Source: Pseudoneurospora amorphoporcata (Eukaryota; Ascomycota; Sordariomycetes; Sordariales; Sordariaceae). Taken from it: DNA of 64,000 nucleotides. The stretch's first letter is position 1; each line of letters begins with the position of its first letter. Below, one piece after another: positions 22,994-33,121 of this stretch. The translations under genes were made by a program, and so were the position numbers. The notes beneath the pieces were generated by a model. That model ran no database searches, was not told the DNA's origin, and worked only from the letters and a program-made list of their open reading frames with translations. The stretch covers positions 1 through 64,000 of the forward strand of contig MU859179.1 in assembly GCA_033297205.1 (NCBI GenBank), read 5' to 3'.

Positions 22994-23605
22994 TCACCCC
23001 CGTCTCCCCACCTCCGGCGCCGAAAAACTTCGACTAACAACTTCAAAACGCTGGAAATTCTTCCTCCTCATAGCATCATAATATCCAAGTCCAACTCCTC
23101 CAATCCCCTTTCCACCTTCACCATGCCCCCTCTTACACTCCCCACAAATCCCCACCTCCTTCGTCTCGATATCGCTGTCCCCAAAGTACTCCGGGCAGTC
23201 TTCACACTCGTGAAGCGGGATCGCCCATCCTTCAACTGTATGAGTTGCGATGTAACCGGCACAGGGGTACCAGACTGTTTTGCTGGGGAGCGGATCCCAG
23301 TGGACTGCGCCTTGGGGGTCTTGGGGTTGCCGTTTGTGCCAGAAGAGTTTCATGCCTGTTTTGGGACAATTTGGATGGGATTGCGGGTGGGCAGGGGTGG
23401 AGGTGGAGGTGTCTGAAGAAGGGGAGGTGGTGGATGTTGGGGTTGTGGTGGTTGTGGGAGCGCCTGTATCTTGCTGGTGCTGGTGCTGCTGCTGGTGGTG
23501 GGAGGGGGGGTTGCTGTCTCGGATGACGTGGGCTGAGTGTGGACAGCATGACATGTTGCGGAGGGGACAGTGACAACGAAAGGTGACGATTTTGCGGTGG
23601 CACAT
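22994..23605 (-). CDS. Cys/His-rich MCHRK family protein, short copy
   Basis: 203-residue intronless protein, paralog of the 14316-16016 gene; function unknown. The start MCHRKIVTFRCHCPLRN gives the same Cys2, His3, Cys11, Cys13, Cys21, His23 pattern (CPHS) as the long copy. After a His/Gln/Thr-rich spacer the second block is present as VHWD, YPCAGYIATHTV, ECEDCPEYFGDSD and VGICGECKRGHG. It lacks the polyGln, Gln-Ala and acidic tail of the long copy. The shared block order in a copy with very different linkers argues that both Cys/His blocks are the functional parts. Same strand as the other two copies. A longer open frame (23232-24047, minus strand) overlaps it in another frame and has a Met start, but shows only low-complexity sequence. 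Confidence 0.8.
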   Translation of the reverse strand: MCHRKIVTFRCHCPLRNMSCCPHSAHVIRDSNPPSHHQQQHQHQQDTGAPTTTTTPTSTTSPSSDTSTSTPAHPQSHPNCPKTGMKLFWHKRQPQDPQGAVHWDPLPSKTVWYPCAGYIATHTVEGWAIPLHECEDCPEYFGDSDIETKEVGICGECKRGHGEGGKGIGGVGLGYYDAMRRKNFQRFEVVSRSFSAPEVGRRG

Positions 23606-24592
23606 CTTGATGTTGATCCTGTTTGGTTCCGTGAGCAGATTTGCTGGGAGGTGGATTGTGGAGTGTCCAAGGGGGATACGGGATCGTCCTAGAGGAACTC
23701 GACGGGGGACTTGTAAGGCTCAGGGTTGCTTGAATTCTTGCGCTCTGGGAAATAAGCGTCGTGCTGGATGCGACAGGGTTCCTTAGGAGTACAGCAGGCT
23801 GGATTTCTCGCCAAAGCAAAGCCGATTGTTGTTGTTCGTTCGGAAACAGCACCTGGAAGGTAGGAAAATGAGGTATAAATAGTGGCAGCCGTGGGGACTG
23901 GTTGGCAATAACGGGAACGTCTGACTTTGAATTTATTGGTAGAATCCTAATGACGAGCTTGAAGAAGGTAGTAACGATGGAAATAGGCAGGTGAATAGGA
24001 GCCAGAGAGAAGATGAGACGAACCACAACCAGGATTGCCGTGTTCATCTGGAGTTGGGAGTTACGTATTGAGCCCCTTTACTCGTTCGTCCTCACAATAT
24101 CAATGCCACCCTCGCCTGAACTCCCAAGTGTATTCGTCGATGGATCTGCTAGTATTGTTCCATTTTAAAGTGACCCATCCATCGTGTCATAGTGCGCATC
24201 GCACCCGGCTTCGACCATTCCATCTTGACACATTCCGCATTCAATAGCCCATGGGAGAAGACGTTTTTGTCGAGAAGCGATGTGGATTGTTGGATAATTG
24301 GCAATGTCGGATGGGCAAGTCGACGGCGAATCTTGTGACCAGGCTGATGACAGATTCGGGGACATGGAGGCAATGGTAAAAGGGCGAGAGTCTGGTTGGG
24401 TATTGACTTCCATATCTTAAGCCCAAAAAGTCGTGATTTCCAAACGCGCTGTGATGGCAAGTGTAAATAAGTGAAATAATACGTTGGAAGAAGGCGGAAG
24501 AAAGGCTGTACGACAATGAGTTAGTCCCGCATACGATAGGTACCTAGCAAGAATGGTCAGGAGTGCAAAAAGTTAAAAAAAAAAAAAAAGTG
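23606..24592. other. Upstream of the short MCHRK gene
   Basis: No gene seen. Should contain the promoter of the minus-strand MCHRK gene. Three overlapping minus-strand frames at 24149-24516 have no motif. It ends in a run of 14 A at 24,576-24,589, the Pol III terminator of the RNA gene on the minus strand. Confidence 0.4.
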
Positions 24593-24686
24593 TGGTCCGT
24601 ATCGGACTCGAACCGATATCCTCCTACAGCCCGCAGGCGAAGTGAATACACACCCCAGGAATGTTGCTCATTAAACCAACGAACCA
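24593..24686 (-). ncRNA. tRNA-like Pol III gene D
   Basis: A 93-94 base tRNA-like unit. The ends pair as an acceptor stem (GGTTCGT with ACGGACC, then A). The T arm is perfect (ATCGG, loop TTCGAGT, CCGAT), giving a B box GGTTCGAGTCC; an A-box-like TGGTTTAATGAG follows the 5' stem. TTATAAG lies about 30 bases upstream (minus strand, 24711-24717) and a T14 terminator follows at once. It is not an ordinary tRNA by hand folding: the region between D and T arms is long, and no 5-bp anticodon stem gives a loop with U at position 33. It could be an intron-containing tRNA that I fold wrongly. It is the most tRNA-like of four such units in the window and lies 0.8 kb from RNase H-like copy 3, in divergent orientation. 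Confidence 0.6.
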
Positions 24687-24929
24687 CGGCAAGTTAACTA
24701 GTAGCAGGAGCTTATAAACACGTTCAGGGACGGGACTTGGAGCGGGTTCGGATGCCCAGGACTGCAGGCGGGGTGCGCATGAGGAGCAGGCACGGGTCAC
24801 TAGTAGCTAGAATGGCAAGGGCGGCAAGGTAGGCCAAGACTTTGCCTGTAAGATGGAAAGAGGTGCTTAACATTGGAATCGGGGGCTCTCCTCTTTTCCA
24901 TCTTTCTTTTTTCTTTCTCTTTTACTACT

Positions 24930-25045
24930 ATCCTTTTGATTATAACCACCATCCTTTTCATCATGACCACTATCCCTTTTATCATCATCGCCATCCCTTT
25001 CATCATCACCACCATCCTTTTCATCATTACTACTATCTTTTTTGT
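24930..25045. repeat. 21-bp minisatellite
   Basis: About five imperfect units of CCATCCTTTTCATCATNACCA-like sequence in tandem, with period near 21. Units differ by single substitutions. It lies between RNA gene D and RNase H-like copy 3. The minus strand is open across it and would encode a Met/Lys/Ile-rich repeat, which I regard as chance. Confidence 0.8.
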
Positions 25046-25483
25046 CTGCGATGATGTGCCAAACTATTGATGGCCGGCGAGTGAGGTATTGATTTCATCC
25101 GAAATCGTCGCTCTGCAATGTTCCACCATGAAATAAACCCCATTTCCTTCGCCCCGCGCCTGACCTTTGCCCTACCTAGCTTTCGTCGCGCCCCTTTCTT
25201 GCCTTACGGAGGACGCGTCGAAAGGACCATTTTATCCCTCAGCCTCCGCACAGCTGCTTGAACCCCCAAAGACTTGTCCTGCGCATCTTGGAATGCGATC
25301 AAGTCCTCCAACGCCTGTTCAAACCGCCTCAACACATACCGAGTTTATCTCTTTGGCGATTTGGTCATTTTACGCAGGACGATCGCTGCCTGCCTCTTGT
25401 TGTCAGTAAAAGGTCATTTTGCCTTGCTGTTGGACTCGTAGGTAGATCTTGCACTCCACCACATGAACCCTCTAAGCAATTGA

Positions 25484-25927
25484 CATTTTCATTCAGATAA
25501 CCTTTCCCGTACCAACCGCCTCATACAGCAGCACAACCCTGGAACAGTTGATGTTCAGATAGTCACCGACTCGCAGCCGTTTTTTCACCGCATTGTCCGC
25601 GGGCTGAACCACAGACAAGACAGGTTCTTTTTCCGGCATACTGAACCTGTGGTGCGTGCCTTGATCTGGCTATCGCACCGTCTGAAGGAGATGGGCGGCA
25701 GGCTGAAGGTGCGTTGGAACCCTCGAAGGTGTGCAACTGGCCCCGAGTTGGCGGATGATGCAGCGGGTGTGCACTCCAGCGGTGTCAATGCTGAAGGCTT
25801 CAGTCAGCGTAACTTGCCGGTGGACCAGAGAGATGGCATCCTCGACATGCTGCATGAACAGATCAGTGCTGCTGTTCGGGAGCGTGCGACCCCACCTCCT
25901 GTTTCGATGCCAGATTGGTTCGATTGA
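25484..25927 (+). pseudogene. RNase H-like copy 3, 5'-truncated
   Basis: The C-terminal half of the same family as 27273-28569 and 53737-55223. The frame opens after a TGA at 25481 and has no usable ATG. It reads VQIVTDSQPFFHRIVRGL (third catalytic Asp in VTDS), then PVVRALIWLSHRL, LKVRWNPR and ELADDAAG (fourth catalytic Asp), and ends with QRDGILDMLHEQ, which matches RDGIMD and RDGILD in the other copies. The N-terminal half with the first Asp and the Glu is not recognisable upstream, where frames are broken. Either the 5' half has been lost or it lies in exons I cannot see; I favour loss. The stop is TGA at 25925. Confidence 0.75.
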
Positions 25928-27272
25928 GATGGCCTTTTCTGGTGATGGATCGGAACCTGACTAAAGTGATGGTGATATTTGTGTACGCATGTTTTTGTTG
26001 TAATACTCAGTGGCATGGTGCATGGTATCGGCGGCGTTGGGGTGTAGGCATTTTGTGAACGTCCTGTTATTATACTAGTGTCAGGAAGTTCGTCGTTTTC
26101 TTTGCGAAATAAAAGCGTGCTCTGGAGTGTCCAATTGTGAAGGAGATTCTTTCCTCCATCTCACATGTATGTGGCTTGTGATTGATGCATATTTTCTAAT
26201 TCGACACCGTTGGTGACCCACAAGCCGACCCCACCTGACCATTCCTACAGGCAGGATTGGACGCAAGAACTACGAACCCCTTTTTCAGCGGGCGTCGCTT
26301 AATCTCAATACCTACTATGCTCATTGATTGGTGGTGCGCTTAGCGCTGTTATCGACAGCGTTTGGTTGATTCGCTTATCGCGCTTGTGGGCTTGGCATGT
26401 GCCCCGCATTCGACGACATTCAAATGTTCACCACTGACATGGAAGTTACCCGCGGCCTTGACAGTTTCAAAATGGCAAGAGTACTCTGAGATCCCTTTTC
26501 TAGGGGTAGTGGCGAGGAAATGCACTCGATTTCTCTCGGGAGCATTCTTCTCCTCCTTTCAAGGAACGTTCGCGACGTTGCATTTGTAACTTGACTGAAT
26601 CTTTATACGTGCCTGCCCCCTACGTCCTTTTGAACAGCATCGGACCAGAAAAAACAGCATGATCAGAGGGTCTATTGTACTTGACATGTCTCGGATCCCT
26701 CTTTCCACCTACTCGGTGTCATCCCCCATTGCCTTGGCGTTCTCACGCCCACCTTGACTACGGCGTCTACGGGAGCCACTGGCTCGTTCGATTTTGCCCC
26801 TCCTGCCCGCCTCCGGCCCCTCCGCCTTTCCTCCCGCGCCAACTTCGAACGCACCCACGGCATCACCTTTCTTCCTCTCATCATTCTTCGCGCTTGTTGC
26901 CGTCCCAGCAGACAACTTATTGTCGCCATTTGCACCCTTGTCCCTGCCAGGACGATTGAAAGCTGTTTCACTCCCTATTCGGGTGTTAAAGAGCCAAACC
27001 CCCTCCACGCTCTTTTCAGGCCGTTCAGTGAGCCCTTGCCAATTTTTGGTCGCGCACTGAAATTCTTTGCCGAGTAAGTGTCCCCCTCCCATTAATCTAC
27101 AGCTCACAGTTCAACCGTGGTTCAATTGGATTGTGCGCATCAAGGCTAGAGCATATTGGGACTAATGACATGACCTTCACGCTGGTAGACCTGGAGCCCT
27201 CTCTACGAGAACCGCGCGCTGGAGATTAGCCAAAGACAAAAAACGAAATTCGAGGAACCCATTCCAAGGAAA
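25928..27272. other. Intergenic between RNase H-like copies 3 and 1
   Basis: No supportable gene. The plus-strand frame 26754-27077 ends in CCGAGTAAGTG, a perfect splice donor, with a possible acceptor CTACAG at 27097-27102. This could be an untranslated or short coding leader exon of RNase H-like copy 1, comparable with the intron near the start of copy 2, but the product has no motif. Confidence 0.35.
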
Positions 27273-28569
27273 ATGGAGATGACCGCGAAGAGCGCAAAGA
27301 AGCGGCGACTTGATGACACAGGTGCAGCACAAGTCACACTCGGGCTGGCAGAAGCCGATGAGGATAGGGCCGGGTCCCAATCATCGTCAATGCATCACCC
27401 GAACGCGCAAGACAAGTACCTTCATGTCCTGCAAACCATTGAAGTAGATGCCATTGAACATGAAGCATCCCTTGCGAGCATGGCAGAATCAGAGCCAGCC
27501 AGCGCGACGACTCGGGAGCGGTCACCTCGGTCTCCCTCGCCACTCGAAGACCCAAGACTGCCCCTCTGGAAGGCCGAAACCAGGTCCTTCAAGGGAACCA
27601 TGTTCCGTCACGGCGGTCAATCACTCGCGACAGCCATCGAGACAGCCATCGCCGCCCAAGATGCGGATCTTTTCGTCAATGGAGCTCCACAATTCGCCAT
27701 CTTCTGCGACGGATCAAGCTGGAACAGCCGCTTCGCACAGTTTCGCGGAGAAAAGGGAGGATACGGAGTGGTTTTTTTGGGACCCATACGAATCTGTCTC
27801 TGTTGATCACAATGGCGGCCCCGTGGTTGACCTTTCCCCCAACCGCCTCGGACCCGGACACTTTGACAGAAAGAAAGAGGGCGCGCGGCTCGTGGAGGAC
27901 TTCGTCATTTTGCACTGGCTGAACCGCAAGGTCTACAGTGCCGAGCATGCGGAAATCAGTGCTCTTGCACACGGACTCGAGGAGGTCATCAAACGTGTCG
28001 ATTATTTTGGTTCACCCTCATCTACGGTCAAGATATTCTCGGATTCGGCGGCTTTCCAGAATCGACTCAAGAGGGGAATACTGGTTGGTGATGATTACGT
28101 GTCGCCGTCCGGTAGAAACAGCAGCAACAACAACAGCAATATGCCGGATCACGCTGGCAGCATGGTCACGTTGAACACCTCGGACAGGAAGCGCAAGCGA
28201 ACGGACTCATCCTTTCAGGACAAGTACACAAACCCTACTGTCCGCACCATCGTGTGGCAGTCCCATTATCTCGTCGAACGCGGCTGCACCATAGAGCTGC
28301 ACTGGATCCCGCGCAACGTCACCTACGCCGCATTGCTAGCTGATGAAGCCGCTGGCTTGTGGCGGGAGGAGGCCCGGGCCATTTTCAGCCAGTCAAACCT
28401 GGCACGCGAGGAAAGGGACGGCATTATGGACAAGGTGAGCGAGGAGGTTAACGAGATTGTGCGTGGAAGACTGACGCCTCCTCCGACGATGACGACAACG
28501 ACGATGACAAAGACGCAGATCATGAGGCAAAATAAGAAGAGGAAAAAGGCGTCGCAGAAGAACAAGTGA
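27273..28569 (+). CDS. RNase H-like protein, copy 1 (frame interrupted)
   Basis: RNase H-fold protein resembling the RNase H domain of LINE-type retroelements, but with no reverse transcriptase nearby, so possibly domesticated. From ATG 27273 the first frame has a Lys/Arg-rich start, a Ser/Pro/Glu-rich linker, and then IFCDGSSWN with the first catalytic Asp (residue 146). Near GGYGVVF the frame changes at a run of seven T (27772-27778); the other frame runs on to the TGA at 28567-28569 with AEHAEISALAHGLEEV (catalytic Glu), VKIFSDSAAF (Asp), IELHWIPRN and LLADEAAGLWRE (Asp). All four acidic residues are present. The tail is Thr- and Lys-rich. One T too many explains the break; it may be a real mutation, a sequence error or a recoding site. 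RNA gene A lies 0.8 kb downstream on the same strand. Confidence 0.75.
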
Positions 28570-29380
28570 TGTCGGACCCCCGGTGCATCACGCAAATGCA
28601 TAGGTAGAGGAGTGGCGTGCAGGATGGTCCCACTGCATACTACACCACCTCCCCCCTGAAGACGAGAAATCGACACCCAAACTGACGTCGGACACTCACC
28701 GATCACTCAGTCCACATAGTTTCTATATACTCCCAAGTGTGTGCATTCTAGAAGGAATTGGAATGCGGTCCTTGGGTTAGTAGTCTCATATAGATAGGTA
28801 CTCCCATTATTTTATTGTTGGGCGCAGCCACCACCGCACATGGACAAACGATACCTTAGTACTGCTTGTCTTGGCAAGGAAACGCCTTTGCGGAAGTGGA
28901 ATATGCCTCATGATGTGCTGCAGACACCTTTGTAAGAGTTTAGTTGGAGTTCCTTGATTTATCGAATGTGTATAGGCTTGGTGAGAGAAAGTAGCAGAAA
29001 TCACGCCGGGATGCATGGCTGAGGATACCAAGGATGATAGCGCTGTGTTGGATTGGGATGTACTTTGGTTGTTCTTATATACGTGTTCGCAGCCTCGCAC
29101 TGCCATCTGAGTACCTATGCATTGTATTTGAAGGCTCTCGTTCTAATAATCCGGCTTTAGTAAATAATGCTGCTTTTTCCTTCTCTGTAATTTTTTTTTT
29201 CTTTTCTTTTTTTTCTTTTTTTTCTCTTTTGCACAAGCCAAGTTCACAATACCGAGCAAGAAGCAAAGAAATGATGGCTACATTTTAGCGCTGTAGATTA
29301 CATGTTTGGAGACACGGAGCTTCCACTTGGGATATAAGCAGCCCCTTCAGCTCACCGGTCACCAAGCAATTGGTGGTAAA
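28570..29380. other. Downstream of RNase H-like copy 1
   Basis: No gene seen. It contains a T-rich tract at about 29,190-29,230, and ends with the presumed Pol III promoter of RNA gene A (GATATAAGCAGCCCCTTC from 29,331). Confidence 0.5.
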
Positions 29381-29500
29381 TGGCTCCGTGGTGTAATGGT
29401 CGCACACGTCCATTAAGCGAAACCCCTAAGTCCTTATCTATTTAGGTAAGGCGGGCGAGAGCCGAAAAGCAGGTCCGAGGTTCGATTCCCGGCAGTAGCA
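29381..29500 (+). ncRNA. tRNA-like Pol III gene A
   Basis: About 120-base unit with Pol III signals. GATATAAGCAGCCCCTTC starts at 29331, the TATA about 48 bases upstream. The A box is TGGTGTAATGGT at 29388-29399, the B box GGTTCGATTCC at 29479-29489, and a T7 run at about 29,523 may terminate. The interval between the boxes is too long for a tRNA and contains CCTAA (29428) and GGTAAGG (29446-29452), blocks also present in genes B and C at the same relative order. The ends do not pair into a full acceptor stem, so it is not a functional tRNA by hand inspection. It could be a decayed tRNA with an intron, a tRNA-derived SINE, or a distinct small RNA. Confidence 0.55.
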
Positions 29501-30641
29501 ACTCAAACATTTACCAACTCCCTTTTTTTCTTCTTATTTTATCCTTTTTCCCTTTCTTCTCTTCGTTCCTTTCTACCTTTTTCGTTCGTACCATCAAACC
29601 TCGGAGCGGCCGTCGCAAGGCAACCCACCCTCGTTTCTACCACCAGTCTTTCACCATCGGACTCAGCAACATGATATGAAAGAAACTAATGAGCCCCCCC
29701 CCGGTGACCAATCATCTTTCATCAACGTTGCATCAATCTCAAGCGCTATAAGGTAGACGTGTTAGGTTGGAAAAGGATATTCATAAAATAGACAGACGCC
29801 TTTAGCCCACCGCCTACGCCCCAAGTTCGAGAAATATAAAACATTGTTATGCTACTGCGACACGCTGCCAATTGCCTTTATGACGCACTTATATTGACGT
29901 TGATAAGTGTTCTTTTTGCCGAGATGTGGCAGAGTGTCCGACGTGAGTTTGCGTATCGGTTAGCTAAGGTACCTTAATCTTCGGCCGATGTGGACCGTGC
30001 GTTCCGCGGGTGGGGCCGTCTTGGCGCTCCACTTCCTATTCCACCTGGCCGACACCCGGCTGGGCCGGCTAGGCCCGGCCGAACCCGGGTCGGTGATGCG
30101 CCGACGGAGCAGTTCCTAGACTTAGTGAAGTTTCCACACGGCTTCTTTTCAATCGGCCTTGTTGTCTTGTCACTCCAAACTCGTTGATGATAAAACATCC
30201 GCAAAGGGAAGGGAAATGAAGAATTTCTTTCTCACATGCAAGTAATAAATACAACAAACAACTGCCTTCCATTGTTATTTCTACTGCGCTGAGTGCATCC
30301 ATCCCGAACCCACCAAAGCAACCGCTGACCTACCACCTAAATAATCCATGTTCACCCCCTCCTTACTCATGCAAGTATGCATACTGATGATATATACTAC
30401 TCGATATCCAAACTTGGCAAGATTCCCCCCCCAAAAAAATACTTATGCAACATATTCTCTGCATCATACCCATACTCATTCATCCTCATTCACAATTCTC
30501 ATATCTCATCCCAATCCACCACGAATCCAAACTTCTGCATTCTTTTCCCAGCCCACCACACCCGACCCCCACTGCCCCAGAAGACACAATCCCAACCCCA
30601 GCCTTACCCTCGTCTTTCCACACCTACCGCCCTCCAACAGC
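29501..30641. other. Intergenic with GC-rich patch
   Basis: No gene supported. A GC-rich patch at about 29,985-30,115, in otherwise average sequence, contains GGGCCGGCTAGGCCC, able to form a short hairpin. A long pyrimidine-rich stretch at 30,470-30,660 runs into the 3' end of VTC4 on the minus strand. Confidence 0.4.
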
Positions 30642-33121
30642 TCACCAAACCCCCCTCCCCCTCCCTTCAAAAACAAAGTTCAACACCACCGCCACAAACA
30701 GCGCCACGCAGAGGACACTCGGTCCCCACTTATCGTAGTACCTGGCCGCTTTCCGGGTACGAATCGCGCGGCTGCGATAGATATAAATCACCACGGAGTA
30801 GCACAGCGACAGGATAGCCAACAAGGTGAAGGCGCCGGCGGCGAGGAAGGAGGCTCGGCTGCCGCCCTTGTCGCTGGAGCTAAAGTTGAGCAGGGTCACG
30901 GCTATGGTGCCGATGTAGATTGAGTATTCGAGCTGTTTTTGCAAAGGTTAATTATTAGCGAGGAACCTTGAGAAGTAGGTGTGGGGGAAAAAAAGGGAGA
31001 GAAGGGGAAAGAGAAAAAAAGACTTACCCATCCCAAAAACGTCCTCTCGGCAGCGAAATACACCTTTGGCTCCACCCTCACCGGCACATAAATCTTCTTG
31101 CCCTTGGGCGCCTTGAACCTCTTTTGATGAATCTCGCCCGCACCCAGCAAACTTTCCAGCCTCGCGTTTCTGGGAACCTCGGTCGCTCTAGGCATCGGAG
31201 CTATCGCCTTGAGGACCGACCATGTCGCCCTTGCCACGGCGTTCGCGCGCGTTTGCAAAAGGGTCGAGTAATAAGTCCAGCCGCCGACCCTCCTGGCCAC
31301 CTCGAGCCTCTCGTCGTCAGATTCATCGTCCGAGTCGTACAGGTAGGTATCCTCGTTAGGAGCACGCTCAACGGTTTGGCCTTCGACGTCGTTAGCGGTT
31401 AGACCGCCACGAGCCCGCCGGTTCCTAGCAGATCCCTGAGCGCTGGTTTCGCCGCTCTGGCCCTCTTGGCCCTCTTGGGTGCCGGGGGCGGCGACGTTAT
31501 CGTCGTCGGAATCGTAATCGTCGTCTTCGTCGACGTCCGAGGTGCTGGTCGTGGTAGAGTGTTCAAGGCGCTTGATGCCAAAGTTGTGCGTGGGCGGCTT
31601 GCGGATGTCGATGTCCATCTGGGGCATCCAGTAGGGCAGGAGGTGGATGCGGTCGGGGAAGAGGGTGGCGGTGCCGTGGATGAACTTGGAGAACTTGGGG
31701 ACGGCTTCGACCAAGTGGCTGGAGATGAGCTGGCGAACCCATTCGGGCGGTTCCTGGCCGTGCTGCGTCTGCAACTTGACTTCGAGGACGGCGTACGGGA
31801 AACGGGTAATGTCACCGGGAGGAAGCTGGGAGAAGGGATAATCGATGCCAATGTCTGTGCGCCGCCAGTTATCGCCGGAGCGCTGGACGCCATCCAGGTT
31901 GTCTTCGCGGATCATGGTCAACTCGGTGTCGAGAGAAATGCGCACGCGCGCATCAGCGGGGAGCTGGAAAGCCGTGCGGTGGTAGAAGGAGCGGCAGACA
32001 GGCTTGTAGCCCTTCTTAAGGACGCTGTACTGGATCTCGGAGGCGAGGCGCTCGTCTTCGGCGATGGCCTTTTCCGGCTTCTTGCCTTCCTTGCGAGCCT
32101 TCTCGAAGATGGCGGCGGGGAGAAGCTCGCCACGCAGGTAGGCGTTGACGTTCTTTTCTTTGAGGGCGAAACGGGCCTTGACCGACTTTTCGCCGGTCCA
32201 GTCTTCTCTGTGAGTCTTCCGTTCGACGAAGATGGTCTCGTTTTGCATGCCACCGTACCAGCGCAGACGGATGGCCTCGGCGCCCTCGGTCTTCTTCAAT
32301 CGGCCCTCGTATAGCTCAAACGTCTCCGGGTTGTCGTAGTAGATGGAGGTGATGGCGCTGTCGGCCTCCTCGAACTCTTTGCTGGGATTGAAGACGAGCA
32401 CGGGCAAATGCTTGAGGATGATCAACTTGAGCTCCGTGACGTTGTCGGGGTGTACCCAGTATTTGGTGGTATGTCGGATAAAGCTGCCTTGGCTTCCGCC
32501 AGCAGAACTGTCGCCCATGACGGGGTTGCCTCTTGTCCTAACCAAGTCGTACAGCTTTGACAGCTTCACGACCGACGCATCGTAGTTCTCCTTGTAGAAT
32601 GGCTTCGCCTTGAGACGTACGTCGAACACGGGCTTCAGCCGCCATCCCGTCATCTTGTCGTGCTTCTTGATGATCTTGTAGAAACCCGTGTAGTTGACCT
32701 GGACAAACTTGGCGAGATCGTGGACATCGGCAATAATGTCGCTAAGGTCCTCCTCCAGCAGCATGAACTCCTCCTCTGTCGGCCCATCGTCACCCAAGCC
32801 TCGTTCGTTCAGACGGGTGACAACGTCTCGGACTTCGCGCTCGCTGACAGCTATCCTCCTCGAGATCTCCATGGCCTTGACCTGCTGCTTGGTATGGACC
32901 TTGTCGAGCTCGGCCTCGAGCTTGCTGACGAAGCGACTTTCATCCTCCTCAGTCCACTCGCCCATCGGCCTGTTGCCGGTGGTGTCCTTGCCGCTGCCGT
33001 TGGAGGTAGCCGAGGTGGTGCCGACGCGGCGCTTGAGGTCGGCCTTGAGGCCATCATAGTCTATGTAGTACCATTGGTATTCGCGGATAATGCTGGAGCG
33101 GAGCTGCTCGCCGAACTTCAT
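30642..33121 (-). CDS. VTC4: Vacuolar transporter chaperone 4, polyphosphate polymerase
   Basis: Catalytic subunit of the VTC complex, which makes inorganic polyphosphate from ATP and passes it into the vacuole. Exons 33121-31028 and 30932-30642 (GTAAGT donor, 95-base intron) give 794 residues. Domains: SPX at 1-160 with the basic inositol-pyrophosphate-binding helix KIIKKHDK (149-156); VTC tunnel domain at about 215-515 with catalytic residues in IRLRW (Arg285, Arg287), VERKTH (Lys302, His304) and VLEVKL (Lys449), which separates VTC4 from the inactive VTC2/3 type; an acidic Asp/Glu-rich linker at about 525-620; and a C-terminal three-span DUF202 membrane domain, split by the intron. An in-frame extension upstream of Met33121 exists but [10 protein letters not shown] is the conserved N-terminus. 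It is divergent from RMT2. Confidence 0.95.

Noticed and set aside
23232..24047. 271-codon minus-strand frame starting with ATG
   Set aside because: Overlaps the conserved MCHRK gene in another frame and is low complexity; the paralog supports the MCHRK frame instead.
24593..24686. RNA gene D as an ordinary tRNA
   Set aside because: Acceptor and T arms are good, but no 5-bp anticodon stem with a U33 loop can be found by hand; kept as tRNA-like. tRNAscan-SE would decide.
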